Part shown: piece by piece, positions 53,567 through 63,998 of the stretch
Numbering within the stretch: position 1 is the stretch's first letter
Layout of the letters: the number at the start of each line of letters is the position of its first letter
NCBI GenBank assembly: GCA_030710605.1
Contig: CP092870.1
Location: 19,816,684 to 19,880,683 of the forward strand
Source: Cordylochernes scorpioides
Taxonomy: Eukaryota > Arthropoda > Arachnida > Pseudoscorpiones > Chernetidae
DNA length: 64,000 nt
Direction: 5' to 3'
Translations under genes and position numbers: made by a program
Notes under the pieces: model-generated
Database searches by the model: none
Seen by the model: the letters and a program-made list of their open reading frames with translations, nothing else
What the model was told of the DNA's origin: nothing

Positions 53567-53684
53567 CAGTTATGTAAGAAAAATCCACCCGTCCAGTTAC
53601 GTAAGAAAAATCCACCTGTCCAGTTATGTAAGAAAAATCCACCCGTCCAGTTATGTAAGAAAAATCCACCCATCCAGTTAAGGG
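53567..53684 (+). repeat. Subterminal 27-bp repeat x4 of piggyBac 3
   Basis: Four copies of a 27-bp unit beginning CAGTTATGTAAGAAAAATCC precede the terminal CAGTTAAGGG. Copy 1 of the transposon has a single unit at the same place. Confidence 0.9.
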
Positions 53685-54378
53685 TTAATTTTCAGCATTT
53701 AAATATTTTAGTTATTTTAAAATTTACAAATAATTTCCTTTTAAATGAATAAATCTTCATAAAATATGTAGCCACAATGATTAAGATAACATTTTATTTC
53801 AATATTCCATTTCTGTGTCATTATAAAAGATTTAAACACAAAATCAATAACACCTGCAGCAGCAGTGAATGCCTTTAATAAAATAAAAGCACTTTGTTAT
53901 TTAAAACACATTCCAGAGGAAGAAAGACATGCATGTTTTTTTTTTTTAAATAGACCATCTGGAATACATCCTGAATAGGATTTCTGTGCAAAAACAGAAT
54001 CTATAAAGGAATTTTTAAAAAGATCTTCATAATTCTTTTAAAATTTTCTTTTTATTTTCCTTATTTATTTCCTTTCAACTGTTATATTCTTCAATTAGAA
54101 TAAAATATTATTTGTAATTATTTATGTTTCCAAAATATGTATTATTGCCATTTTGTCCCTGGTACTAAAAGTTAATCATGAAAATAAAAAAATAAATACA
54201 AAAAAGTACATACAATGGTTTCAATTAATATCATTAATTTATATTACAAAGCAATTTTTTTAAATATTATTTTAGTGAGTTAGATAATTAGCTAATCATC
54301 TAACCTTAATTCAACCCTTCCTTTAATTCAACCGAAAGCTCTGATCCCTTGGGGTGTTGAATTAAAGAGGTTCGACTG
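53685..54378 (+). mobile_element. Right part of pogo-like element C
   Basis: Collinear with 38331-39002 and ends GAGGTTCGACTG before TA (54379-54380). Confidence 0.75.
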
Positions 54379-54599
54379 TATATAAAAGTTTTTGTACAAT
54401 AAATTGAAAAAGAGGAAGCAATTCCTTGAATTATTTTAAAAAAAGTGCTTCCTTTCACAGAATCCAGGTATGCCTTTTAAAAAATATAAATTGAGTCTTT
54501 CTTTTTTCCGGGTTAATTGGCCATTTAGATCATGGTCTTCTAACTCCCATGGCAGACTTCCAGTGGCAAGGGACCCAAGGATCTGGCAGCAAATTATTA

Positions 54600-55472
54600 A
54601 TAGTGTGTGACATTTCAGTAACAGCATTGCTACCATCTTCAGACAAAAGACTGAATGAGAAATGATAAGTCACAATTTGGATTATCTATATATATAAAAT
54701 TGAATGTCTGTCTGTTTGTCTGTACTCTATAGATTCAAAAACCATACATCCAATAGCCGTGAAATTTTGGGATATTATTAGGTATATCACCGGGAAGGTT
54801 TTTGAAAAATAATTTCATGAATATCTTGAATATCCTTAGAGTTATTTGCAGATTTGTAGATTTAACTCGCAAGCAGCGCCCCCATTGTGACGATGATAAC
54901 AAGTTTTCTTATCACTAAGTTTGTTATCTTAAATATTATTTATCAAAGGTAAGATTATCTCAGGATGACACGGCAATGTGACACGGGAAAAAATGTTCAC
55001 TAGATAAAACTATGATTTTATAATGTAGAAAATTAGGAAAGACAAAATTCAGGATGACACGGCACACGGGGACCGGGAAAAAATGTTCACTTTATCGAGA
55101 GATTCAAATTTACGAGTTTCAAATTATCAAAATATATCTTTTTTTTTTTTAAGTTTTTAGAGAATTGTTTTAACAAATGTTCGCTAGACAAACCTTTACT
55201 CGGGTAAAACCCCGGGCGAAGCCGAGTACGTTTTATAAGTTTATAGAGAATTGTTTTAACAAATGTTCGTTAGACAAACATTCACTCGGGTAAAACCCGG
55301 GCGAAGCCGGGCACATCCGCTAGTAGATTATAAACACAAGGTAATAAGACCAAATCCAAATAAAAAAATATAGTGTGACATTTTTGTCACAGCGTTGTTA
55401 CCATCATCAGACAAAATTCTGAATGAGAAATGATAAGACAATTTGGATTATAGATCATAAACACAAGGTAAT
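54600..55472 (-). mobile_element. PLE terminal repeats split by a Helitron
   Basis: A minus-strand terminal repeat (core 54606-54645, CTGAAGA with GAAA) runs to GGATTA at 54684 and resumes at 55324 after the Helitron. A second, more degraded repeat follows (about 55370-55440, core mutated). The copia element enters this repeat at 55473. Confidence 0.78.
54685..55323 (+). mobile_element. Non-autonomous Helitron inside a PLE repeat
   Basis: 5' TCTATATATATAAAATTGAA, 3' CTAG at 55320-55323, inserted between A and T of the PLE motif GGATTATAGATTAT. The 3' terminal block with hairpin is duplicated in tandem about 85 bp apart (AGAGAATTG at 55160 and 55245); the inner hairpin copy lacks CTAG. Confidence 0.9.
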
Positions 55473-55679
55473 TGTTGGAATAATCAATTTCAACATTCTA
55501 CTCTTCTTTTATTTGTTTTGACCAATTGACCACTATATATATAAATTATTTCTACCATTGTAGTATTGGAGTATGCAAAGCAAGCTGCTTTGTGTTTATG
55601 TAATTTTTGAGCATAACTAATAAAAACTTTCTATCTTTAAAGACCATTTCCCGGCCTTCTCCTTCCTATTTTTTAAACA
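55473..55679 (+). repeat. 5' LTR of copia element
   Basis: Starts TGTTGGAATAATC and ends TTTTTTAAACA. Contains a TATATATATAAATT box and AATAAAAAC before the 3' part, fitting promoter and polyadenylation roles. Confidence 0.93.
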
Positions 55680-55693
55680 GGTTATGGGCCCAG
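55680..55693 (+). other. Primer binding site: initiator-Met tRNA anticodon region
   Basis: GGTTATGGGCCCAG directly follows the LTR. It is the complement of the anticodon stem-loop of eukaryotic initiator tRNA-Met (CTGGGCCCATAACC), not of a tRNA 3' end. Drosophila copia is known to prime with a half-tRNA of this kind. Confidence 0.85.
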
Positions 55694-55724
55694 GACTGAT
55701 TGTCTAAGAAATTAAGAATCAAAA

Positions 55725-58700
55725 ATGTCCAGTCTATATCAAATTGAGAAGTTGAATAAGCAAAACTTTGAGACATGGAGGCTTCAAATGCAAATGATTC
55801 TTATTCACTGTGATCTGTGGAATTATGTTAATGAAGCCAATATCAAACCTGAACCCGGTAACCAAGAGTTTACTAATTGGCAAAATAAGGATCAGAAGGC
55901 TCTCGCTACAATTGTATTGAGCTTGAATCCATCAGAACTAGTTCATGTTAAGAACTGCAAGACTGCCGAGGAGGCCTGGAAAAAGATAGAAGAAGTTTAT
56001 CGACCAAAAGGACCTGCGACGAGAGTTTCCCTGACCAAAAGGCTAATACAGATGAAAATGAGGCCTAATGATGATTTGAAAGATTACCTGAGTAAATTTA
56101 CTTCATTAGTGGACAATCTAGGTGAAATTGGGGCTCAAGTACCCGAAGACTTTTTAGTTATACTCTTGTTGTGTAGTCTTCCAGAATCGTACGAAGGATT
56201 CAGGACTGCAATAGAAACCAGAGATGAGCTCCCAAAACTTGAAACTTTAAAGGTGAAGATTATAGAAGAAGATCAAAGACAACGTGAAATGGAGGGAACT
56301 TCGTCTGGAGAACAAAATGCCTTTTTTGGAAATCCAGAAAGAAAAACTACTAATTCCACTAAACCATCAAATCGGAAGGAGTTCAAATTTAACTGCTATT
56401 ACTGTGGCAAGAAAGGCCACAAAGCGGCTGACTGCTGGTCAAAAAGGAACTCTAAAAGAAACAATACGCGAATGGCTGCTTCTCTAGGAATTCAAGATGA
56501 AAATATTCTTGATGTTAACGAGTGGTGCCTGGATAGCGGCGCAACTGCACACATGTGCTGCTTAAGAGGCGCATTTTCAAATTTAAGAGAAACAGAGCCA
56601 ATAGCCGTTAAATTAGCGAACGACCAAAGCATAGAAGCTTTAGGTACAGGAGCGGTAGAATTGGAAGTTTTCGAACATGGTGAACCATTTTTATTAAAAT
56701 TAGAAAATGTGTTATTTGTCCCAGGACTGAAGGGAAATTTGTTTTCAGTCGGCACCTGTGTAGAAAAATCATTTTTTGTAAAATTTATGAGAAGAAAAGC
56801 GGAAATTGTGAATCCATTGAGGAAAATTTGCATAGAAGCTTACAAAAGAAACGGACTTTACATATTGCGTCAAACTAAATATGCAAAAACACAATTTACC
56901 AGAATGTGTATAGACAGAAATAGCAGTGAAATTTGGCATAATAGATTTGGTCATCTTAATTTTGATGACCTTAAGAAATTGCAGAGAGAAAATTTAGTCA
57001 ATGGATTACCCAAGGGTGAATTTAAAAGTATAACAAGTTGTGAAACTTGTATTAGGGGTAAACAGACTCGATTGCCATTCCCAGAAGTCTCTCTGACAAA
57101 GTCAACAGAGCTACTGCAACTTATTCACTCTGACATATGTGGACCGATGAGAACAAAGTCATATGGCGGTGCATTGTACTTCGCAACCTTTATTGACGAT
57201 TTCTCACGAATGATATTCACTTTTGTTATGAAACGAAAAAGTGAAATTTTCAATGGATTTAAAGTCTTTAAAAGATTTGCTGAGAAACAAACTGGCAAGA
57301 AAATTAAAACAATCAGAAGTGACAATGCAGCAGAGTATTTGAGTTCAGATTTTAAAGACTATTTATTGGAGGAGGGAATTAGACATCAGCTCTCAGTTGA
57401 ATATTCTCCGCAACAAAATGGAGTTGCTGAAAGAGCGAACAGAACTCTGGTAGAAATGACTAGATGTTTCATAATTCAAGCGAACCTCCCAGATCCACTT
57501 TGGGCTGAACTTGTGCATACATCTACATATATCAGAAACAGTTGCCCAAGAACAAATGAAAGTCGAACTCCGCATGAAATATTTACAGGAAGAAAACCAA
57601 CCGTTTCTCATTTAAGAATGATTGGATGTAAATGTTTCGCTGTTGACAACCGTCCGAGAAGAGGAAAATTCGCTCCTCGTAGTGAAGAATACCGACTGGT
57701 TGGCTATTCTCCCGAATCAAAGGCGTACAGATTATGGAAGCCTGGAACAGGCATGATGATAAAAAGTCGAGATGTACGTTTCCTCGAATCTGAAAACTCT
57801 ACCTTAAGGAATGACGTGGTGCAAATTGAAGCTATACCACAGAAAAAGGAAGATAAATCATTGGAGGAGGAAAGTCTTCAGGATGATGAAAACACTTTGC
57901 CCGGAACTGATTCGGAGTTTTTAGGCGAACCATCAGAAACAATGGAAGTCATCTCGCAGAGAGGAAGAGGAAGACCAAGAATTTTACGTACTGGAAAACC
58001 GGGAAGACCACGAAAGGAATACGTTGAAGCTAATTTGTCTAAGGATTTTAGACAGAACACCAGTTTGCCAGATCCAAAGGATTTAGATCAAGCCTTGTCT
58101 AGTGAAGATTCGCATCTATGGAAAGGGGCAATGAAGGAAGAGTACAGTTCTCTTTTGAAGAATGGAACTTGGGAACTTGTCGATCCTCCTAAAAACAAAA
58201 ACATAATAGGAAATAAATGGGTCTTCCGAAAGAAATTTAGAGCCGACGGCTCTATTGAACGGTATAAGGCTCGACTTGTAGCAAAAGGTTATTCCCAAAA
58301 ATACGGTATTGATTATGAGGAAACCTTTGCACCAGTTGTACGCCACAGTACGATCAGAACAGTTTTAGCCTTGGCCGTTGAATATGATTTGCTGGTCCAT
58401 CAAATGGATGTTCAGTCTGCCTTCTTGAATGGTGATGTCAAAGAAGAAATTTACATGACACAACCAGAAAATTTCGAGTCAAAGAAATATCCAAGAAGGG
58501 TATGTAAACTAAAGAAGGCTATATATGGTCTGAAACAGGCTGGAATGACTTGGCATGCAAAGCTCGATTCAGTATTAAAAGAAATGGGCCTAGAACAGAT
58601 GAAAACTGATAACTGTGTCTACATTAAAAGAGAAGAAGGAGTTCTTCTGGTTGCAATATATGTTGATGATATGATTATTGCTGCAGAAGAAGAGAACACG

Positions 58701-59615
58701 CTGATTTGCTTCAAAGAAAGTATGAAGAAGTTGTTTGAGATAAATGATCTTGGAGCATTGAATTATTGTCTTGGGATACGGGTACAGAGAGGAGTGGATG
58801 GATCTATATCTCTCGATCAGGAAAGATACATTGAAGAACTTCTAGAGAAATATGAGATGAAAGAATCAAAACCGATCTCTACGCCCATGGACCCTAATTA
58901 CAAAGTAACAAAAATATCACCTATAGATGGTGAGAATGAGCCAGTAGATAAGGTAGAGTATCAATCTTTGATAGGATCACTGATCTACCTATCTGTCTCA
59001 ACAAGGCCTGATATTGCCTATACGATCAGTACTTTAGGGCAATTTAGCAACGATCCTAGAAGACAACATTGGAATATTGCAAAGCGTGTTCTCCGCTACT
59101 TGAGAAAAACATCGGGCCTAAAGATTACTTTCAAAAAATCGACGAAGGAACTTTATGGTTATGTAGACGCGGATTGGGGCGGAAACCTCATGGACAGAAA
59201 GTCTCATTCAGGATTTGTGTTTTACTTGGCGGGCGGTCCAATAGCGTGGGAATCCAAAAAACAACAAACTGTTTCCCTTTCAAGTACTGAATCGGAGTAC
59301 ATCGCACTTTGTGAAGCTGGTAAGGAGGCTGTTCACATAAGGATGCTTTTAGATGAATTAGGATTTGGTGAAATATTGGAAGGACCTACAGTTTTGAAGA
59401 CTGACAATCAGGGAGCTCGGCAATTGACAAGGAATCCTGTGTACCATGCGCGAACAAAGCACATTGACATCAAATGGCATTACATCAGAGATATTTATAA
59501 TGAAGGTCTTGTCGAGGTCGTCCATACACCAACCCAGGAGAATGTTGCGGATATCTTCACCAAGAGTCTGACAAAGGTCTCTCATGAGAGATGTATTCGT
59601 GAATTGGGAATGTAG
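55725..59615 (+). CDS. Copia Gag-Pol polyprotein
   Basis: 1296 codons from ATG at 55725, uninterrupted. Order of domains is that of Ty1/copia: Gag with a capsid-like start (residues 1-200), a knuckle CYYCGKKGHKAADC (224-237), protease DSGATAHM (from 270), the pre-integrase WHNRFGHLN motif, integrase core with Asp 470 (HSDICGP), Asp 533 (RSDNAAEY) and Glu 569 (NGVAERAN), RT (NKWVFRKKF, YKARLVAKGYSQ, catalytic YVDDMI with Asp 981/982) and RNase H (DADWGGN, TESEY). All catalytic residues are present. A single frame without a gag-pol shift is usual for this family. The protein would form particles, copy the RNA to cDNA and integrate it. With nearly identical LTRs it could be active. Confidence 0.95.
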   Translation: MSSLYQIEKLNKQNFETWRLQMQMILIHCDLWNYVNEANIKPEPGNQEFTNWQNKDQKALATIVLSLNPSELVHVKNCKTAEEAWKKIEEVYRPKGPATRVSLTKRLIQMKMRPNDDLKDYLSKFTSLVDNLGEIGAQVPEDFLVILLLCSLPESYEGFRTAIETRDELPKLETLKVKIIEEDQRQREMEGTSSGEQNAFFGNPERKTTNSTKPSNRKEFKFNCYYCGKKGHKAADCWSKRNSKRNNTRMAASLGIQDENILDVNEWCLDSGATAHMCCLRGAFSNLRETEPIAVKLANDQSIEALGTGAVELEVFEHGEPFLLKLENVLFVPGLKGNLFSVGTCVEKSFFVKFMRRKAEIVNPLRKICIEAYKRNGLYILRQTKYAKTQFTRMCIDRNSSEIWHNRFGHLNFDDLKKLQRENLVNGLPKGEFKSITSCETCIRGKQTRLPFPEVSLTKSTELLQLIHSDICGPMRTKSYGGALYFATFIDDFSRMIFTFVMKRKSEIFNGFKVFKRFAEKQTGKKIKTIRSDNAAEYLSSDFKDYLLEEGIRHQLSVEYSPQQNGVAERANRTLVEMTRCFIIQANLPDPLWAELVHTSTYIRNSCPRTNESRTPHEIFTGRKPTVSHLRMIGCKCFAVDNRPRRGKFAPRSEEYRLVGYSPESKAYRLWKPGTGMMIKSRDVRFLESENSTLRNDVVQIEAIPQKKEDKSLEEESLQDDENTLPGTDSEFLGEPSETMEVISQRGRGRPRILRTGKPGRPRKEYVEANLSKDFRQNTSLPDPKDLDQALSSEDSHLWKGAMKEEYSSLLKNGTWELVDPPKNKNIIGNKWVFRKKFRADGSIERYKARLVAKGYSQKYGIDYEETFAPVVRHSTIRTVLALAVEYDLLVHQMDVQSAFLNGDVKEEIYMTQPENFESKKYPRRVCKLKKAIYGLKQAGMTWHAKLDSVLKEMGLEQMKTDNCVYIKREEGVLLVAIYVDDMIIAAEEENTLICFKESMKKLFEINDLGALNYCLGIRVQRGVDGSISLDQERYIEELLEKYEMKESKPISTPMDPNYKVTKISPIDGENEPVDKVEYQSLIGSLIYLSVSTRPDIAYTISTLGQFSNDPRRQHWNIAKRVLRYLRKTSGLKITFKKSTKELYGYVDADWGGNLMDRKSHSGFVFYLAGGPIAWESKKQQTVSLSSTESEYIALCEAGKEAVHIRMLLDELGFGEILEGPTVLKTDNQGARQLTRNPVYHARTKHIDIKWHYIRDIYNEGLVEVVHTPTQENVADIFTKSLTKVSHERCIRELGM

Positions 59616-59629
59616 AGGTTGAGGGAGGG
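59616..59629 (+). other. Polypurine tract of copia element
   Basis: AGGTTGAGGGAGGG lies directly between the stop codon and the 3' LTR, where plus-strand DNA synthesis starts. Confidence 0.85.
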
Positions 59630-59836
59630 TGTTGGAATAATCAATTTCAACATTCTACTCTTCTTTTATTTGTTTTGACCAATTGACCGCTATATATATA
59701 AATTATTTCTACCATTGTAGTATTGGAGTATGCAAAGCAAGCTGCTTTGTGTTTATGTAAATTTTGAGCATAACTAATAAAAACTTTCTATCTTTAAAGA
59801 CCATTTCCCGGCCTTCTCCTTCCTATTTTTTCAACA
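59630..59836 (+). repeat. 3' LTR of copia element
   Basis: Identical in length to the 5' LTR, with three substitutions. Ends TTTTTTCAACA. Confidence 0.93.
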
Positions 59837-59837
59837 G

Positions 59838-60395
59838 TAATAAGACCATATCTAAATAAATAATTAGTGTGTGATGTTTCGGTAACAGAATTGTTACCAT
59901 CTTCAGACAAAAGTACTGAATGAGAAATTATAACACAGCATCTTTTAAATAGTTACTGTTATCAAGTGTGTAAACAAGATAGCAGATAAGAAGAAGATAG
60001 TTTTCAAAGAACCCTAAATTATTATCCGTAGAATTAGAAGTGGAAAAAACCCACTTTTTTTAGATATAATTAAAAGCATATCTATAAATATCATTGATAT
60101 TTCCTCTTTCTTCCATTCTGTTAATTGTAGCACATTTCTTTTGAATGGAAAAAGCTTCTTTAAATTGTCTCTTAAAGTAATTTTTCTCATAATCTAGTAT
60201 CTTTGTGTCTTTTAGATTGAAATTATTATGCCCTGTGATTTTTCTATGTTCTACAAGTGCAGAATTCTCAATTTTATCATATTTCAGAGCATATTCATTC
60301 ATTCTTTCTTTTAAAGTTCTGGATGTTTGTTCTACATAGCATTAGTCACATTTTTCACTTCATAGATTAAAAGGAAATGGAATTGTTTTAATGAA
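59838..60395 (-). pseudogene. PLE 3' part: terminal repeat and GIY-YIG endonuclease
   Basis: Minus strand: from about 60395, pieces FPFNL and then QTSRTLKERMNEYALKYDK run into a continuous frame ending FNYI at 60060. This is the same endonuclease as 15058-15349, and slightly better preserved. It is followed by the 3' flank and a terminal repeat with a full hammerhead-like core (59870-59909, CTGAAGA, GGTAACA stem partner, GAAA). The Cys before the GIY-YIG motif is kept, but the Gly of the YVGQ box reads Glu (CYVEQT), so the nuclease is probably dead. Confidence 0.82.
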
Positions 60396-60534
60396 AAAAG
60401 AAGACCTCAGGAGAAAAATCTGCTTCTCAAAATTCATATTTAAAAAGATTAATTCTCCCAAAGAACACTTCACAAGAAATTTTATTCAAAATTGGGACCC
60501 AAATCAAAGACAACAAATGACCCACTCCTCTCAA

Positions 60535-60980
60535 CATGGCTCACAATTCTCTTTTATGATAAGCAGCGGCCTCTCCCAAAAGTCCTGTTTAGTGCATCTA
60601 ATGCAAGTCAAAATGTGTTCTGGAGCTGCAGGTGCCAAGCTACATTTTGGGCAAGTGGGGTAGATTTTGTTATTATTTTCTATGCAATGGCTTAAGATGG
60701 CCTGTTCTAAATCTTGTAAGTGTTGTTTGATGCTGTCTATTTCTGATGTTGAGAGCTCCTCCTGGGTCCGCTCTTGAATGATTAATAGCACTGGCCAACA
60801 GACAACATTTTTTTTCTGTTTCTGGCAAAGAAACAGCTGTTCTAGGGATTTTTCGGTGTTCCGATTCCAAATATACAAACCTTTTCTCTCTATCAGCTCT
60901 TGTTGAGGTGCATTGATTCCAACTCATATATTGAAGATATTTTACTTTTGGCCATGTTTCTATTCCAGTGGTACAGAGTC
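60535..60980 (-). pseudogene. LINE C-terminal fragment with zinc knuckle
   Basis: Frames with one shift read TRFRTGHLKPL and CPKCSLAPAAPEHILTC, the RTGH plus knuckle end seen in the other LINE scraps. Upstream, PGGALNIRN and MSWNQCTS lie in the second frame. RT is absent. Confidence 0.72.
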
Positions 60981-60984
60981 TCAT

Positions 60985-62030
60985 TCTACTTGAAAATCAG
61001 CCAATGTGATTCAATAAAGGAAGCAAAATTTGAAAATAAACAATTAATCAATTTTATATCTAACACATATTATATATCATTCTGTGATTTTATCATCATA
61101 TATTTTTAAATAGCCGTTGCTTACCCCGCCTGTAAATTTTAATTTTCTCTGGTCGACAATAAATATGGAGTCTATTAGCAGAAGGTCCTGCGTCAACCAT
61201 CCCAATGTTTTTTGTTAAATATGTGGTGAGTACACAATGCAAGATTTTAAGGAAACCCATTTCCGACTTGGTAATAAAGGCCTACCTCTCCTACTTTGAA
61301 GTTAAACTAGTAGACCAAGATGGAATGTAGGCTCCACATTGAGTTTTTTAAAACTCGTATTGAATATTTGCGCCAGTGGGCAAATGGTAAAAGAATAAGC
61401 CTCAAGTTCAGAGTGCCAATGATTTGGAGTCTTCTTCTTTCTTATCTCCACTCAATCATATTAGGGTATCAAGCTTGTAGAGCTTGAGACGTTTGATGGT
61501 GTCTGCTGGGGATGAGTAGAGCTCATCAATGGATGAGCCAATCCAGTCAAAAGGACAACCGTCATGATTGGGTGAAGTAGAATGCGTCTGCCTTTGTCAT
61601 TAAGACTGCAAGCACTACTCAGTGGCAGGCCGACTTAGCTCCAAAAGAAATGGCCCCCTCTGACATGAGGAACAGACGCCGTGTACAGTCACTCCTAACA
61701 TGGAATGCAAACGTTGCTGATCCTGTATCCCTGGATCAGAAGCTCTTACAGGGTACTATCAGCCGGGTCAGCTGAGCCCAGGTTTTTTAGTGAGCTTGTT
61801 CTGTTCCCCCTCCTCCTTTTTGATGATTTGGAGTGAAAGAGACCACACCGACGATTTATATTTCTGTACTGTCAGAATTGTTGTATCAACTGAAACAATC
61901 ACCACAAGTGAACTTATCCTAATTTACCTTCTGCTATACTTCCACTTCCTTACTCAGAAGACATACCTATCTTAATTTGTCATGGCGTTCCACAGCTCTT
62001 TGAATATTCAGTTGTTACATGTCATAATAC
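60985..62030. other. Repeat debris; inverted copy of a LINE 3' block
   Basis: About 61430-61560 (GAGTCTTCTTCTTTCTTATC and on) is the inverted counterpart of 24890-25018, so a LINE end lies here on the minus strand. The rest shows nothing recognised; 61560-61790 is GC-richer. Confidence 0.5.
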
Positions 62031-62034
62031 ATAG

Positions 62035-63998
62035 GATGAAGACTGATTATGTTGATTCTTCTTCGAGTCTTCATCAATCAATCGGAACTAAATGATCTCA
62101 TTAGGGCCCTGAGCCTCTCAAAATAATCTTCTGAGGTGTTTGCTTCTAGGTTGGTTGTAAAAAAATCTCGCTTCAGGAACAAAACTAACCTTATATCGTA
62201 AGCATGAAAAATATTTATTTCTGTTCTTCTCTCATGAGATCAATCTTGTATATTGCCATGATGTTCGAGGGCTACTGCTGAAAATGGGTCTTCCTGTGTA
62301 TTCACCAGGTGATTGGCCTCTCTTCATTGACAGTTCTAAACGAAGTTTAAAGTGTGTGCTCCTTCACGATGGAAAATAGGTATGGGTCAATTCTACTCAC
62401 TCATTCAATAAATATGAAATAAGTGTATGAGACAATTACGTTTGTCATAGAAAAAAAAAAGTTCAACGAGCATCAGTGGGCAGTTTGTGTTAATCTCAAA
62501 ATGCTTAATTTTCTTCTTGGCCAGAAAAGTGGCTACACGAAATACCCATGCTTCTTGTGTCTCTGGGATAGCAGAGCTAAACATGATCACTGGATAAGAA
62601 GATCCTGGCCTGTGAGGGAGAACGTGGATGTTGGCGAATGGAACATCATTTATATGCCTCTCATTTCTAGAGATTAGAGCTCTGAGAAGCGGTCTGGTCG
62701 ATTAAATTGGCGAAACCGCTGGGAGGGTTCACCACTGATAAGCCAAGCCCTCCCAATATATTTTTTCATCGCAGTAAGGACAGTAGAAGTTCGAATTATG
62801 TATATAAAAAAAAACATTCGCGCTTTAAATCCTTTTATTTTATATGTATAGATGGCGCGTTATTGCTTTGTATTAATTTATGCCTAACTGGCCTTGTCTT
62901 TATAGTTTGCTGAAGAGCATTGCTCGATGCAAACATTTGAATATAATGCTTCTGTCCTATAAGCTTATGTCCATAGTTTACTTGAAAACCATTTCTAAGA
63001 TTCCATCCTTCAGTGTAGCATATAAAAGCAGAATAATCCAATACAATATTAGAGCTCTGAGAAGCGGTCTGGTGGATTAAATTGGCGAAACCGCTGTGAG
63101 GGTTCACCACTGATGAGCCAAGCCCTCCCAATATATTTTTTCATCGCAGTAAGGACAGTAGAAGTTCGTATTATGTATATAAAAAAAACATTCGCGCTTT
63201 AAATCCTTTTATTTTATATGTATAGATGGCGCGTTATTGCTTTGTATTAATTTATGCCTAACTGGCCTTGTCTTTATAGTTTTCTGAAGAGCATTGCTCG
63301 ATGCAAGCATTTGAATATAATGCTTCTGTCCTATAAGCTTATGTCCATAGTTTACTTGAAAACCATTTCTAAGATTCCATCCTTCAGTGTAGCATATAAA
63401 AGCAGAATAATCCAATACAATATTAGAGCTCTGAGAAGCGGTCTGGTGGATTAAATTGGCGAAACCGCTGGGAGGGTTCACCACTGATAAGCCAAGCCCT
63501 CCCAATATATTTTTTCATCGCAGTAAGGACAGTAGAAGGTCGTATTATGTATATAAAAAAACATTCGCGCTTTAAATCCTTTTATTTAATATGATGGATT
63601 CTGTTTTCAATGCATAGAGAACAAATTTCCTGGACTCGGCGAGGAAAAACTGAAAGCTGGTATTTTTGATGGCCCTCAGATACCACAGCTCATGAATGAT
63701 TTCAATATGAATCAACTTGAATTCAGTGCTTGGAACTTGTTAGTCTTGGTAGTTCGAAATTTTTTGGGCAACTACAGAGCTGAGAACTATCAAGAGATAG
63801 TGAACAATATCCTTTTAAAAAACTTGGTTGCAAAATGTTAATAAAATTGTAGTAATTGGACTTCTTTCCTGACAATTTGGGTGATATAGTGAGGAGCAAG
63901 GTGAACGATTTCAGCAGGACATCAAAACTATGGAAGATCGGTACCAGGTAAGATGGGACACCCACATGACGGCAGATTACTTCTGAAACCTTCAAAGA
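62035..63998 (+). pseudogene. Broken transposon-derived gene of a widespread arthropod family
   Basis: Fragments in varying frames follow one protein: LIRALSLSK (about 62095), DWPLFIDSSKRSLKCVLLHD (about 62300), NEHQWAVCVNLKMLNFLLGQ and KSGYTKYPCFLCLWDSRAKH (62470-62590). After the tandem repeat come CIENKFPGLGEEKLKAGIFD (about 63616), SAWNLLVLVVRNFLGNY (about 63725), FFPDNLGD (about 63860) and QDIKTMEDRYQ (about 63918). I recognise the GYTKYPCFLCLWDSR motif, with a nearby SSKRSLKCVLL, from numerous uncharacterised transposon-linked proteins of arthropods and other animals. The middle part expected between PLI and KFPGL is missing and its place is taken by the 374-bp repeats. Several stops and shifts; the 3' end runs off the window. 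Confidence 0.65.
62673..63594 (+). repeat. 374-bp tandem repeat, about 2.5 copies
   Basis: ATTAGAGCTCTGAGAAGCGG recurs at 62673, 63048 and 63422. Copies are about 97-99% identical. Each unit contains ATTGGCGAAACCGCTG and AAGCCAAGCCCTCCC. The third unit is cut short at about 63594, where the transposon-derived gene resumes. Confidence 0.92.

Larger units (their letters stand above)
47400..53684 (+). mobile_element. PiggyBac-like element 3, left-truncated, carrying gypsy 2
   Basis: Starts inside the element (match to 37830) immediately after the TA next to pogo-like end B, and ends at CCCTTAACTGG-type terminus 53684 next to TTAA. The gypsy 47774-53470 is inserted in it with an ATAT duplication. 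Confidence 0.78.
55473..59836 (+). mobile_element. Intact Ty1/copia retrotransposon
   Basis: Two 207-bp LTRs (55473-55679, 59630-59836) differ at three positions. A 5-bp duplication GTAAT flanks it (55468-55472, 59837-59841). Primer site, single long ORF and purine tract are all in place. It is inserted in a PLE terminal repeat whose halves (55441-55467 and 59842 on) join across it. Confidence 0.95.

Noticed and set aside
1994..60395. CRISPR array or phage-like system
   Set aside because: Repeats are long, dispersed transposons; there are no short regular spacers and no bacterial genes.
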